A stretch of DNA of 64,000 nt, from contig NC_079880.1 of assembly GCF_029227915.1 (NCBI RefSeq), forward strand, positions 24,240,501-24,304,500. Direction: 5' to 3'. Below are positions 46,640 to 60,395 of the stretch, in pieces (the stretch's first letter is position 1; every line of letters begins with the position of its first letter). Made by a program: the position numbers and the translations under genes. The notes under the pieces were generated by a model, which worked only from the letters and a program-made list of their open reading frames with translations, had not been told where the DNA came from and searched no databases. The DNA is from Hydractinia symbiolongicarpus (taxonomy: Eukaryota > Cnidaria > Hydrozoa > Anthoathecata > Hydractiniidae).

Positions 46640-46855
46640 AAGAATTTAAGTGATATTTCTGGAGCATAACTATGCTGATGCAGTCCTTACAACGTTGATC
46701 TTACTACATGTCCTCGTCATACTCAATAATTTGAATGCTGTTGGTGACAAAAACAGGAACTTTATAATTTCAAAGGGAATTTGAAGATATCGACAACATT
46801 AAATACATCCCAATGAATATTGAAAAAGTTGCAGTAAGGTGTAGGGCATACAGTT

Positions 46856-47238
46856 AAAAAAAATGTCCCCTAAATTGTTTCTCATTTAATATGCAAACTT
46901 TTCAAGGTGAGGTCCATCACACAAAAGAATTTAAAAAAGGATGGGCTACTGTTCTCCTTTGTCAATACAATTTCATTTTTTTAACCTTTTTCAAAATTAT
47001 AACTTGTTATCAACGGGAGAGGGACAGCGCATCAAAAGGGTTTGAAAACGTCAAAGTTTTTTTATGACGACTGTTTGTTTATTTGAGGAAATTGTTGGTT
47101 GTCGTTGATTTTGACGAATAAGAAAATTATTTTTAGTATACGAGTTGTAAGTCGGTTCGCCCGTCGCAACTAAGCTACCATTTTGCGTGACACACAGATG
47201 GACGGACGGACAGACGTATGCAAGCATTATAATATAGA
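46856..47238 (-). mobile_element. Helitron-like repeat E, right copy
   Basis: Second copy of 6466-6864. Here it is followed directly by TACTTAATT (47239), the same host sequence that follows the Helitron array at 10446. The junction 47238/47239 (ATAGA, then TACTTA) is therefore the empty site for the whole 6865-10445 insertion, and its A/T dinucleotide is the canonical Helitron target. Confidence 0.75.
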
Positions 47239-48969
47239 TACTTAATTATTTTAATTCATGTTCATTAAAAAATAAGTTACAACAAATCGTAATGTCTCCT
47301 CTTCTTTTCAATGTGTTTCCTTGGAGTCCTCTCGCTGCGGTTTGCTACGACTCGCACTTTGCAACGTCATTTTTGTTACTATTTTCAGTCTTCTTGTTTT
47401 TACGCGATCCGTTGAAAAAGGCATATTGCTGGCAAAGAAATTGCTCTTATTGAGGTAAAAACAGACATAATTAAGTTGCATTAAGTTACCCATTTTTGAC
47501 AATATATCAAAAAATAATTTTTGGGTGTAGTTCCCCTTTAAGATGTTTCTCTTTCATTAAATTTATTGTGCTGCCACGTCTTAACGATAAAAATATTTAA
47601 AAAGGGTGTTTAATCCGATAATCACCATTGCACGTCATCCTGCAAGTTAAAATGATAGAAGTGAATTAAAAAACGAATTCTAAAGAGCCTTAATTATACA
47701 ACAATTTACGCAATATATTCTATTAATAAAAGCAATTCATGCTGGCACTTCTTAGACTACACTGACAAATTATTTTTTGGTTATATAATCAATAAGTCAG
47801 TTGTGATCTAAGTTCCACGGGAACTTTATGCAAAAATACTTCGTTCATAAGAGCTGAGATAAGAGTATATTAACTAAAATGAGTCAGCAAGGTGGCTTGA
47901 CTGCACTCAGCCTTTTCTTTGCAGAGTGACGACTCCACTTATTACCCCAGTCAAAAATAAATAAAAAATTAGCAGTTTTATCACATATAATCTTTTCTTT
48001 GGAGAGTGACGACTCCGCTTGAAGTGAAGACTGCGGCACGCCACATGGGTTCATGGATACATAAACCCTGAGAGGATTTATGTACATTGGTAAAGGTTAC
48101 TGTGTATTGCTTGCTTACATTTAAAGATTGTGTCGACTGATTAGTTTAAACTGACAACATACTTTTGATGTATTATATCGTAGCTAGATGTCATTCTTTT
48201 GTTGTATCATGATATCTCTAACTAATTAGATAACTTATTTTGGTTGTTAGCTGACTTAAAAAAAAAAAGAAAGAAAAACAATGTTGAACTGAAAACGGTT
48301 AAAGTTTACTTTAGGAAGATAGGGATGTCTATTTTTTACTGTTGACCGTCCGCAGACCTCTTCGAGGTGACCCAGGTAGACATCCAGGGCACATAGCAAA
48401 TACGTGTCAAAGCCTATCTGCTCTTGATTAAGGTTCTGTTTACCTTATTACATGTGTTGTTTCGGGTTTTTTAATTTTTTTATTTTTTAATTAATTCCTT
48501 GAAAAAGAGAGAATTATGCTTCCAAAGGTCTTTTCTGTAGAGTATAACCTCTAGTTTGTTTCCAAAGATCTAAAAGGTTGAGCTCATTATAGCGGTGGCT
48601 AGCCACCTCTTTGTAAATTATTTTCTTATTAAGAGATTTTAGGTAAATCCAAACTATATAACGCACAAAGTTATGAATCTTTCCCAATTGTGTTGGTCTT
48701 CGTGTTCTAGATATTTCCCATGTTGGCCGATGAGTGCAAAACCAAAGAAAGAAGAAGTTTATGGTAGAAAAAGAAAGAAGAACGTGAGCAAACAAATATT
48801 TTATTATTAGAAAGATATATTTAAAAAAAATTGTATTGGGCCTGTGCTATAATAGCAACTGATATAGATATTTGCTGTTTTGTCACCTCATCATCACAGA
48901 AGTTGTGTATAACCTCGCTTTTCTGCAAGTAAAAAATAAGTTGATCTGTATAGATTGTGCACGTTTAGG

Positions 48970-49890
48970 TATATTGTTGGTTTCTTCGAAATCTCGGCTG
49001 TCGTGAGAGAAATATCCCATTAGCAAATCTGTTTCAAACTGGAAATTAGCACATTTGTGTTTCAAAAAATTCGCTACTAAATTGAAATACGCAAGTAAAA
49101 AATCTGAAAAAAAAATTACTAAAATTTCTTCCTTTTGTATTTTACATTCAGCAGGTTTTGTAGAATGAAGAAAAAATGTAGAATGAAGTTATGACATGTT
49201 TACCAGACGCAATCAAGTCCAAAAATGACTTTTTTTAGTAAAAGCCTAATAGTTTATAAAAATAACATTTTGAATACAGTTGCATCAGTATTAACCTTGC
49301 AACAACAAGAAATGTCTGTTTGCATTTGGCCATAAATAGCATCTATTCAGTGAGAAACAACGTTGTCAATAATCGGTTTGATTACGGTACAAGAGGAAGA
49401 CATGAGTATTATATTAGTTTCTAATTCACATAATGATATGGTGCATGTAAAACGATTGGTGCAATTCAATCTGTATTTACGGATTAGTTATAATAACTAG
49501 GTGGTTCAAATAATAGAGTAAATACTAGTTAATCGTATAGACTGCAACGTAAAAAGTGGAACGAATGAATGATAGAGGTTAGAAACTCAAAACTGGTATT
49601 ATAGGTCTGTTAAGTAAAAAAATAATCTCCTTATTATATCTTTGAAATATTGTTCTTTGTTCTTATGCTAATCGTTTGAAGATTACGTTGAAAATAGCTT
49701 TATAATTATTCCTAATTTTTCCTTCCCACTGTACCAAATATTTTGAGAATTATTCTATTTCCTTGGCGTCATATAATTACTATTAATGCAAATGGAAAGG
49801 AAGTTAATTGAGAACGTTAAAAGAAGTTAAAAAAGTTGTGAACTATACAAAATCCTAAGTGTGTTAGTCGATAGTGTTGTATGTAGGTAA
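48970..49890 (-). repeat. Conserved 3' flanking block, unit 1 of B
   Basis: Counterpart of 12101-12976. About 200 bases that hold the mini-Helitron in copy A are absent here, between ATCCTAAG and TGTTAGTCGATAG at about 49859. Confidence 0.6.
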
Positions 49891-49896
49891 ATGAGC

Positions 49897-51089
49897 GTTT
49901 AAATTTGACGCGAAAGCATTGACATACCATCTGCAACAGTTTTAATGCAATTTTTATAGGACAAATATTTACATATATAAATATCGACAACATCCTTTCG
50001 GTTTCTTGTGTCTCTTGTTCCAAGTTTCTCAAACTAAGATTTTTTAATATTCTCACCGAGTGCACTCATTCTTTTTTGTAGAAAACCGTTGGAGGGACAT
50101 TAACCCACTTTCTGTCTTCCATAAAAACCTTTTTGACCGTAACAGCTTCTTGTCTGTCGTAACCGGTGGGAAACACATGAATACTTTTATGCATCTTATC
50201 TTTGGTGTCGGGGTCCACCTTCCGAAACATGTTACATTGGAGAAAGGGAAGTGACATGGAGTTTTGCCATATCCTGGAACATAATGACAATTTTGCCTCA
50301 GTTTGGAACATGTATTTCCCACCTGCAAAATAACTGATATAATTCTTAAATCAAAGAAAGAACCAAAGAATCTATACTTTTTAAAAGCTCTATTAAATGT
50401 GATAAGAGTTTTCAAATTATGGTTTTTTGTTATAACCTCGAAATATTTTTTGAAAATATATGATTATTACCTCTATATAATTGCATAAAAGAATTAAAAT
50501 TCTTCAGAGGCTATTGAAGAAAAGCATTTATTTATTAATTTTTTTTAATCAAACGCTATTTGAAGGACGTTTGTCAGATCTTCTGGCTCTGATTTTTACA
50601 TCAATCAACTGTCGGAGTTTCACCTCGTTATTTTGTACAGTAATGGTTACTGTATTCTTATACTTGTTGGATAACAAGTTTTCCAGCTGGCAAAGTGAGC
50701 TTTTACGTTGGTAACATTCTTCAATTGCTGTAGATAGTGGCGCAAGAAAATATTTGGAGATAATCTTTTCCTCTCTCTCACCAATTTGTTTGATATTAAC
50801 ATTGAAAATACGAACCACAGTGTTATTGCTATCTAGCCGGGATAATACTAGAACTTCCGTATCTTCATTAATGATCTAAAGAATATATACAAATCAACAA
50901 ACTGTTTACTTTCTCTTTAATGGAACATTTAAGGTATTATGAATAACTAAGAAAATTGCGCCTGAAATTGTGTAAACATTTACATACTGTTGTTCAACTT
51001 AGGATTCTTAAGCTCTATGCTAATAAGAAATAAACAGCCTTTACCTTAAACAAAAACACAATTGCAATTATCGACTTTTCTGACAACAT
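49897..51089 (-). pseudogene. Secreted-precursor family, unit 1 of segment B
   Basis: Exon 1 (51089-51045) is intact: MLSEKSIIAIVFLFK, then donor GTAAAG. Exon 2 starts cleanly at 50875 after TTCTTTAG and is open through the two cysteines. It then has an internal deletion that removes the GLGLSHKALSDEF region, and the frame stops at 50549 with DKRPSNSV. Exon 3 (from 50273) has a 10-base deletion at about 50066 that shifts the frame. The lesions differ from those of the sister copy at 13244-14213, except for the shared loss of the exon 2 end, so decay began before the duplication and went on separately after it. Confidence 0.65.
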
Positions 51090-51960
51090 TTGATGCAAAT
51101 ATATTTGAGCTATCCTGGTAACAGGTTATGTGTCTTCACGAGTTAAGTAACGCTACTTTATTCTGTCTTATTTATACAGTGTGCGTACAAAAACAGTTGA
51201 TCGATGCCTTTGATCAAGTACTAAAAATACTTTATTCTTATTAGTGTATCCCACGTATGGCATCAAAAACTATTTTAGATAGAAAAGAAAAATAAATTTG
51301 AGACTAATTAAGACTTAAACGCGTTCAAGTCATTCACAACAATGGCTATCTTGAAATCTACTGTTATAGGAAAAACAATTACGGCGCACACCGAAATGCA
51401 TCATGTAAAGTTACAATGCTCAGCGGTATACAGTGGTAAACAATTCGAGCATACTTTAGACAATAAATACATTTTTCTGTTATTAAGAAGAACAATAACA
51501 TATACTTGAAATGACGTTACGGTGTTTTTATCAAAATAAAACGTGCAAAAGTGTAAATTACCTATAAGCTGATAAGCTCCGCCATAGATTAACAAATAAT
51601 CGGGAAATTAGTAAATAATGAACCCACGTAATATAAGAAATGCCAACACCCAAGTTTCGAAAACGGAAAAAGTTATACTTCAATGGGGATTTTTATTTAC
51701 GGATATAAACTCATTTTAAATTTCGTGTTTATTTGTTACTCAATAACCTCTTATCGTAAGATATCATTAGGCTGTCCTCAAAATAGCAACACACCACATT
51801 AATCGGCACTTACTTTAATTAAGCAAAATACTTTCAATGTAAAACGTCAAATCCTGATGAAGGATGAATTTTTAAGATACAACCTTTTGGACACAACATA
51901 AGATTTAGCACAATATGTAAACTTTTGTTAATTCTGTCACGACTTCCAATTCAAAGTTAG
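51090..51960 (-). repeat. Conserved 5' flanking block, unit 1 of B
   Basis: Counterpart of 14214-15100. It still precedes an intact signal-peptide exon, as in the functional-looking copies. Confidence 0.55.
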
Positions 51961-52978
51961 GTCCTCGTTATCTATAGTATTTGAAAATGCAGACAGGATG
52001 TTTATATGTTTATATTTGAAAAAAGCTTCTGGTTTAACCATTTGATGTCTTTTCTAACTTTCAGCCTCGCGAAGTGTTTCCATGTTTCAAAATCGAAAAA
52101 AGACGAATTCACGAAATCATGCATATGTTCATCCTACGCCGAACTATTTCTGTCAGTTTTTGACAGGTTTAAGTCTATATTAAGACTTGAGTTTTATTCA
52201 AAAAAAACTATTGTTTAACCCATCGTCCAAAAGTAGCTATCTCCAAGTATAATCATAGTTTGCAGTACAGTGTATTACTAACCCTTGAAAACTATTTATG
52301 GTTTAGGTCAATATTTGAAGGTATTGCCCTCATAAACATTTATTATATGGATTATTATCCGGGTACTGTATTTTAAGACGAAAAAATATAACATTATAAG
52401 CAGAGTGTAGAAACTATGTCTTTCGAACTAAACAAATTTTTTTAAATTCGAATATCGTGTAAACATTACAGGTTTTAATTACAAGATAGAATTCCTTAAA
52501 AGTTAAAAGTAAGTTTCACTTCTGTTCCAGCGTTTTGTTTACTTTATTCCGTGTTTATTTACATTTAATGCTACCGTAAATGAACTTTAAATACGGTTGC
52601 TATGGTAGCGGGCTAAATAGCATGCCTTATTTTTTTATTGTACTCGCCTTATCAAATATTGAGTGAATATAGGAATCCATTTTAAAGACAGGAAATATAT
52701 TGATATAATTAAACCAACGCCTTAAGTCAAGCAATATTTAAGCAAAAAAAATCTTATTTTAGGAACCAATTATTTTCTTATCGTACTTACTTCCGTCACA
52801 TTTAATTGGATAATCGATTTCTGCGCGTTTAGGTTTAAAAATGCCTTTTGTTAAGGAATTTGTCAGTTGAACTTGTTTTGTGTGACTGTTAAATTTAGTT
52901 TGAGTTAGTTATTAATATTGTTGGTCTGTTTTGTTTTGTGTTGTGTTGTGTTATGGCGTTGTTGTTGTTTTTCTGACA

Positions 52979-53030
52979 TTTTGCAACACAGCATAATCTC
53001 CCAAAAGGGAGATTATGCTGTGTTGCAAAA
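52979..53030. other. Perfect 24-bp palindrome with 4-base loop
   Basis: Arms 52979-53002 and 53007-53030 are exact reverse complements. The homologous site in copy A (about 16088-16160) has only the right arm (with one difference), and unrelated sequence where the left arm is. The left arm looks like a newly written copy of the right one. Confidence 0.85.
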
Positions 53031-53859
53031 CCTTTAGAGGTTTCAGCCTCTACTTATTTCTTAACCATCGGTCATTAGACAAGTATCATCAGTGCAGCTC
53101 GCTAATTTGTTACGAACTTTTTATGTAGGCCCACCGATTGTCACTTCTCAGTGTATACCCAAGCGTTAAGAATGAAAAGGATTTGTTTCAGGAAGGCAGA
53201 CTTTGTTAAACACCTTTGAAGCTAGCAAACATAATTTAAGGACACATAGTATTCCCTGTACCTCGTTAATAGAGAGTTTGAAAAAGTAAAAGCCTTGGTT
53301 AGAGAGAGTTTACTGCAATCCCATAAAACTAAAGATGGGGAAAAGGGTGTGCATTCTTGAATTGTCAAAATAGAGATTGGATGAGGTGACTAGAAAAGTG
53401 TTTCAAACATATCCGTTTGTAGTCTTCAGAACTCCTAAAAACCACTTCAAGCTAACGTAGTCAGGGAGACCACGTGTGAGGTAGGGTGCAAACACGCAAA
53501 TCGCTTAGGTGTCTTACATAGGTGTAATAACATTGAGGAGACAGATTGTTTTATTTTTAATGTTAATAAGTTTATGTATAACATTAATTATCATCTGGAT
53601 TGTGACTCGAAAAATGTAGTATATTTATTGCACTGTAAAGTATGCGGTTAGCCAGACATCTGATAGATTTCGTATAAGATGGAATAAAATTATATAGAAA
53701 ATGCTTGTCTTTAAAGATTTTTTCAGTATGTCTGTATTTTAAAAAAAACATTGAATAGCAGTTGGCTTGCTATAGGTAAGCACCAATAAATTTAAGAACC
53801 TTTATTGCTTTTATTTATTTAGATCTCTTACAACTTTACCTATATTGTTGCTGTCTTTC

Positions 53860-54651
53860 GAATATCGGCGGCCGTAAAGAGAAACATCGTAGTAGCAAAG
53901 CCATTTTAAACTAGGAATTGGCACGTTCGTATTTTAAACAATTCGTTACAAAATTGGAATATACAATTGAAAAATCTAAAAAAAATTACGAAAATTTCTT
54001 CTTTTAATGTATTTTACCCAGTCTTTCCGGAAAAAAGTAGTATGAAGTTATGACATGTTTACCAAACGCAGTCAGGTTCAAAAATGACTTTAAAAAACCT
54101 AACAGTTTATAGTGTCCATAGTGCTAAATAAAATTTTCAATGTAGTTGTATCAGTATTAACCTTGCAACAAAACAAATGTGTGTCTGCATTCGGCTATAA
54201 ATAGCATCTATTCAGTGAGGAACAACGTTGTCAATAATCAGTTTAATTACGTTTCAAGAGAAAGAAGATACAGTATTGTAATCTTTTCTAATTCACATAA
54301 TAATATGGTGCATGTAAAACGATGGGTATAATCAAATCGGTGTTTACAGATTAGTGATAATGACTAGCTTGCACAAGTAATAGAATAATCACGAGTTAAA
54401 TTGATAGAGTGCAAAAAAAGCGGAACGAATGAATAATAGGGGTTAGAAATTCAAAGCTGGTATTATAGTTTTGCTGATTAAAGAAATAATCTCCGTATTA
54501 TTTTTTTTAAACAATAGTCTTTGTTCTTAAGTTGAAAATAGCTTGACAATTATTCCTAATTTTTTCTTACAAATTATTCTATTTCCTTAGTAATTACATG
54601 TTGATTTACACCCTGTGTCATATAATTACTATTAAAAAAAAATGGAAAAAA
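53860..54651 (-). repeat. Conserved 3' flanking block, unit 2 of B
   Basis: Counterpart of 16980-17795, nearly identical. Confidence 0.6.
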
Positions 54652-54880
54652 AGTGCACTAGTTTTTAGCCATTCCTTTTTAGTAGAAAACCGTTGGAGTG
54701 ACATTAACCCACTTTCCGTCTCCCATAAAAACCAATTTGACTGTAACAGCTTTTTGTCTGTCGTAACCGGTGGGAAACATATGAATCCCTTTAGGCATCT
54801 TATCTTTGGTGTCGGGTCCACCTTCCGAAACATGTTAGCTACATTGGAAAAAGGCAAGTGACATGGATCTTTGCCATATC
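54652..54880 (-). pseudogene. Secreted-precursor family, exon 3 relic (unit 2, B)
   Basis: Same truncation as 17796-18020 and the same pair of compensating indels (4-base gain, 1-base loss), so both arose before the duplication. It keeps FRKVDPTPKIRC, whereas the A copy has FQKVDP. Confidence 0.65.
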
Positions 54881-55499
54881 CTGAAACATAATGACAATTT
54901 TGCCTAAGTTTGGAACATATGTTTCCCACCTGAAAAATAACTGATATAATTCTTAAATTACAGAAAGAAACAAAGAATCTATATTTTGTAAAAGCCTGAA
55001 AACTATTAAATGTGAAAAGAGTTCTCTGTTTATGGTTTTAACATGTTAAAACCTTGAAATATTTTTCGAAAGTATATGGTGTCAGAGCAAGAAGTTTTAA
55101 AGAGAGAAGGAAATAGCTACATCTCAGTAATTAAAACCATCCGTCGCCGATCTGCAGGTTGCTGCATTGTTTCCAGATTCGATTTTGTAAACTTCGCGCG
55201 TAAATTATAAAAGCAGCCATTGAGCATTGTTATTTCTGCATAATTATAAATTATTTTTCCAGCGGTAAAAACTCGTTTAAAATCAGTTCGTAACCAAATC
55301 TGGTGGTATATGCAGAAAATAAGTAAAATCAGCCGAATATGAGGAAAATGTTTTAAAAATTATTGTAAAATAAAAATAAAAAAATAATCTCAGAAATTAT
55401 AAACGCAGAGAAATAAAAGTAAATCATCATCCAACGAAAAATTAGAGATAGTAACAAATGATTAATATTTTCTTTTTTTCTATAAAAGAAACAAAAGTC

Positions 55500-56300
55500 A
55501 CCGAACACCACTTCACCGAGAATTCAGTAACTTTGAAGAAAAAAATATGTACTTTAATAAAATGAGGCTAGCCATGTACAATATGCACATACATCTATCC
55601 ATCAATGCCTGGACACAATCTGTTAGCACAACATTGCACAGCAATGGCAATCTTAAAACTTGCTGCTATAGAAAAAACAAATACGGCGCTATTTTTGAAA
55701 AGACACCAAAATGCACTATGTTAGTAATAAACAATTCGTGCATATTGCATGTTCTAACCAAGCTTCAGACAATGAATACATTTTTCTGTTATTAAGAAGA
55801 ACAACAACATATTCTTGACATGACGTTAAGGGGTCTTTATCAATATGAAACGTGCAAACGCATAAATTACCTATGAGCTGATAAGCTCTGCTGTGGATCT
55901 TCAAATAATCCGGAAATTCTTAAATAATGAACCAACGTGATACAAGAAATGCCAACACCCAAGTTTGGAAAGCGGATAAAGTTGTATTTAGATTCAATGA
56001 TGATTTTTATTTACGGATGTAAACTCATATTAATTTTCGTGCTTGTTTGATACTTAATAACCTCTTATCGTAAAGATATCATTAAGCTCGAAATAGCTAC
56101 GCGCCACATCGATCGGCACTTGTTTTAATGAAGCAAAATATTGAAGTCCTGATGATAAAGGATGAATTTTTGAAATACAACCTTTTGGACACAACATACG
56201 GTTTAGCACAATATGTAAACTTTTGTTACTTCTGTTACGACTTCCAATTCAAGGTTAGGTGGTTAGTCATTCATGGTTTTTGACAGCGGTAAACTTAGAC
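55500..56300 (-). repeat. Conserved 5' flanking block, unit 2 of B
   Basis: Counterpart of 18640-19400, nearly identical, head to head with the block at 58090-58929. Confidence 0.55.
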
Positions 56301-58089
56301 GACGAAATGCCCACAGAATGTTTAGATTTGAAAAGAGCTTCTGATTGAACCACAATTTGATGTCTTTTCTAATTTTCAGCCTCGCAAAGTGTTTCTATGT
56401 TCTACAATCGGAAAAAAAACGAATTCACGTCGTCTGAAAGGAGTTAACGTATCATATGTTGTAATGGATATTGTTGTAATATTCCCAGCGTAATAAATAA
56501 ACATTCCAGATTATGCATCATTTAACTTGTCCGTTCGAAATACACATGAGAGTAGAATGGATTGCTATGCGAAAATTAAAGAGTAATTCTCTTAACCATC
56601 ATGGTGTAAATAAAGACTCTAAAGTCATTCTTATCGAGTCTGCAAAATCGTAATTTATTTTAGAAATTATGTTTTTTAACGAACAGTCTCGTTATGACCT
56701 ATAAAGCGGCATAACAATCTTCAATCGGCTCTTCTACATTATCGCGTTTTCTGTCTGCATATAAAAATATCAACTTATTGGTAATCATTTCGGCACAACT
56801 AAATCTTTTTACTGACTGGAAAAATACATTTTGTTTCCGTAAATGGCAACAATTTTATAACTGCAATATTTATAATTAATGAACAAAATTTAAAAATATG
56901 GAAAAGTGTACATGACTGTCAGTTTCATACTTTAAAATAATATTTAATTTTCTCTTTATCGTTGAAGCGACTTGAAAGTTAGGGTAAGGTAAGATTCTTG
57001 CAACAAGGAAGATTTTGTAAAAATGCAGAATCTTTTGAGGTTTCAATCTATACATGGCAACAACAACTCTCTGAAGACAAGTATTATCATTGCAGCTTGT
57101 TGTTCAGTCATCATCGTTGCTTGTTTATAAGCATGCATAATTTTTTTATTGTACTCGACTTATTAAATATTGAATGAATATAGGAATCCATTTTAAAGAC
57201 AGGAAATGTGTTGATATAATTAAACCAACGCCTTAAGTCAAGCATTATTTCAAGCAAAAAAAATCTTATTTTAGGAACCAATTTTTTTTCTTATCGCATT
57301 TACTTCCGTCACATTGAATTGAAAAATCGACTTCTGTGCATATAGACTTAAAAATGCTGTTTGTTAATGAATTTAAAATATATATGGAGTCACGACCACT
57401 ATGCAAAACAAATTAAATGAACCCAATTTGAAAAACGGCAAACAACATAGTAATACTTTTTTATGATTTATTTTCTATCTTACCTTTTTTCTATCCACAC
57501 TGACATAGCATTGTGTAAATGAGACCAAAAAAGAAAGTGACTCCTTAAGATATTCCTCCTGCATTCAACTTTATATAAACGTGTGAGCAATATAAATGAT
57601 TCATAAAAGACTTTTAACGTTAATAGTTTAATTCGATAATTACGAAGTTACGTCATCCTGCAAGCAAGCTATCATGATAAAACGATTTAAAAACTGAATT
57701 TTGTTGTAATTATATTCTATTAATAAAAGCCATTCAATCTGGCACTTTTTAGACTATACTGACTACTTATTTTTCCCTTGTTTTTCATAACACATTTTTG
57801 AAAATGCTATGGTTTTTGTATTTCGGTAACCATCCAGATATTGGACAATTATGTTAGTTTTATGGTCTAAACATACCGTGGTTGGGATCTAAGTTCTACA
57901 GACACTTTATGCAAAAAGACTTACAAGTTACGAACCTTTTCCAATTGTGTTGGTCTGCGTGTCTTTTTTTATTTTCTTCATGGTTCAATAAAAAGAGCTT
58001 CATAATAATCGCGCGCGCCATGTTGTGGTAGCTTTTCATAACGAAGACCTAATATTGAATTGGCAGTTGTGGCAAAATTACCAAAATTT

Positions 58090-58929
58090 ACTTATTGTGC
58101 TAAATGGTATGTTGTGTCCAGAAGCATGTATCTCAAAAATTCATCCTTCATCATCAGGACTTTAATATTTTGCTTAATTAAAATAAGCGCCGATCAATGT
58201 GGTCCGCAGCTATTTTAAGTACAGCCTAATGATATTGTACGATAAGAGGTAATCGAATAACAAATAAGCAAGAACTTTAAAATGAGTTCATATCCGTAAA
58301 TAAAAATCCTTGCTGGGCTAAATAAAGCTTTTTCCGTTTTCAAAACTTGGGTGTTGGCATTACTTTTATTACGGGGGTTCATTATTTAATAATTTCATTT
58401 TCCGGATTTTTGAGGATCCACAGCAGAACTTATCAGCTTATAGGTAATTTATGCGTTTGCGCGTTTCATTTTGATAAAGACCCCTTAACGTCATTTTAAG
58501 AATATGTTGTCGTTTCTCAATAACGAAAAAATGTATTGGTTCTCATTGTCTGGAGTTCGCGTAACACATGCAATATGCACGAGTTGTATATCACTGTACA
58601 CAACTGAGCATTATATTTAATACATTTCGGTGTCTTTCGAAAATTGCGCTGTAATTGTTTTTCCTATCACAGTAGGGTTCAAGATTGCCATTGTTGTGAA
58701 TGACTTAAGCGGTTAGTTTTAATTAGTCTCAAATTTATCTTTATTTTCTATCTAAAAATAGTTTTTGATGCCATACGTGGGATACGCTAATAATAAGGAA
58801 AAAAATTTTTCAGTACTTGATCAAAGACACCGATAACTCTTTTTGTACGTGAACTGTATAAGTAAGGCCAAAAAAAAAGTTGAAAAACACAACTCATTAC
58901 CAGGATTGTTCAGATATTTTTCATCAAAA
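58090..58929 (+). promoter_or_regulatory. Conserved 5' flank of the intact family gene (B)
   Basis: Counterpart of 21230-22070. It differs from it at only a few positions over more than 800 bases, so regulation of the two genes is probably the same. Confidence 0.5.
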
Positions 58930-60395
58930 ATGTTGTCAGTAAAGCTAATAATAATGGCGTTTGTGTTTTGGGTAAATGTACTTGATATTTTTTTTAAATA
59001 CCACTTGTGTAAACTTAGTTGAGTAAGTAGTTATAAATATATTACTCTGTAGACATCTTAGATGCAACTGTCTTTGGTAATAGAGAATCACCTTGCAATA
59101 TCTTAAATGAAGAAAAGCAGTTTATTGATTTTTATATTCTTTAGATCATTGATGCAAATACGGAAGTTATAGTATTATCCCAGCTAGATAGCAATAACAC
59201 TGTGGTTCGTATTTTCAATGTTTTCATCAAACAAGTCGGTGAGAGAGAGGAAAATATTATTTCCAAATATTTTCTTGCGCCACTATCTACAGCAATTGAA
59301 GAATGTTACCAACGTAAAAGCTCACTTTGCCAGCTGGAAAACTTGTTATCCAACACGTATAAGAATACAGTAACCATTACTGTACAAAATAACGGTGAAA
59401 ATTATTTTGTTGTTGGTTTGGGTTTGTCGCATAAGGCTTTATCTGATGAATTCATTAATTTAAATGAAACTCCGGCCATGGATGTCAAAATCAGAGTCAG
59501 GAGATCTGACAAACGTTCTCCTACAACAAGAACTATTCCCAAACTACGACGACTTGGAACGAAAGGTAAATATTTATTTCCAATTACGTTTGAAAATTTT
59601 AATGAAGAAATGCTTTTATTCAAGAAACTATGGAGAATTTCGGTTCTTTTAAACAATTAAATACAGCTAAAAATCAAACCTGGTGGATTTATATTTTAAA
59701 ATTCATGATTTGCTACATTTTGGGTGTAAGTATTGGAGATTTGAAAACATTGAAATTATAACTATATGTTATACAAGATTAAATGATATTGTTGCCAACA
59801 TATTTTGACACTGTATATCTTCAAAGCATATTCATAGGTTATAACATGTTAAAAACATAAACTGAGAACTGTTGTCCCATTTATTAGTTTTCGAGCTTTT
59901 ACAAAATATAAATTCTTTGTTTCTTTCTTTCATTTAAGAATTATATCAGTTATTTTGCAGCTGCGAGGAAAATGTTCCAAACTTAGGCAAAATTGTCATT
60001 ATGTTTCAGGATATGGCAAAAATCCATGTCACTTGCCTTTCCCCTATGTAACATGTTTCGGAAGGTGGACCCCAACACCAAAGATAAGATGCATAAAAGG
60101 ATTCATATGTTTCCCACCGGTTACGACAGACAAAAAGCTGTTACGGTCAAAAAGGTTTTTATGGAAAACAGAAAGTGGGTTGATGGCACTCCAACGGTAT
60201 TCTACTAAAAAAGAATGGCAAAAAACGGGTGCACTTAGTGAGAATGGTAAGAAGTCTCACTTTGAGAAACTTGGAACGAGAGAAACAAGAAACCGCAGAG
60301 ATGTTGTCGATATTTATATATCTGAATATTTTTCCTATAAAAATTGCATTAAAACTGTTGCAGATGGTATCGCAATGCTTTCGCGTCGCATTTAA
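58930..60395 (+). CDS. Secreted-precursor family protein, apparently intact (B)
   Basis: Exons 58930-58971, 59145-59565 and 60010-60395 give a 282-residue product with the same signal peptide, seven cysteines and three furin-type sites as the gene at 22071. Differences seen by eye: Ser to Phe in the NYSVV stretch, Asn to Tyr before the VTC motif (which removes an NVT glycosylation site), Asp to Gly in SEND, and Gln to His in KSQF. All exon lengths and splice sites are conserved. The upstream alternative acceptor is TTTTGCAG at 59960. Whether the two copies are two loci or two alleles placed in tandem by assembly cannot be told from sequence alone. Confidence 0.65.
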
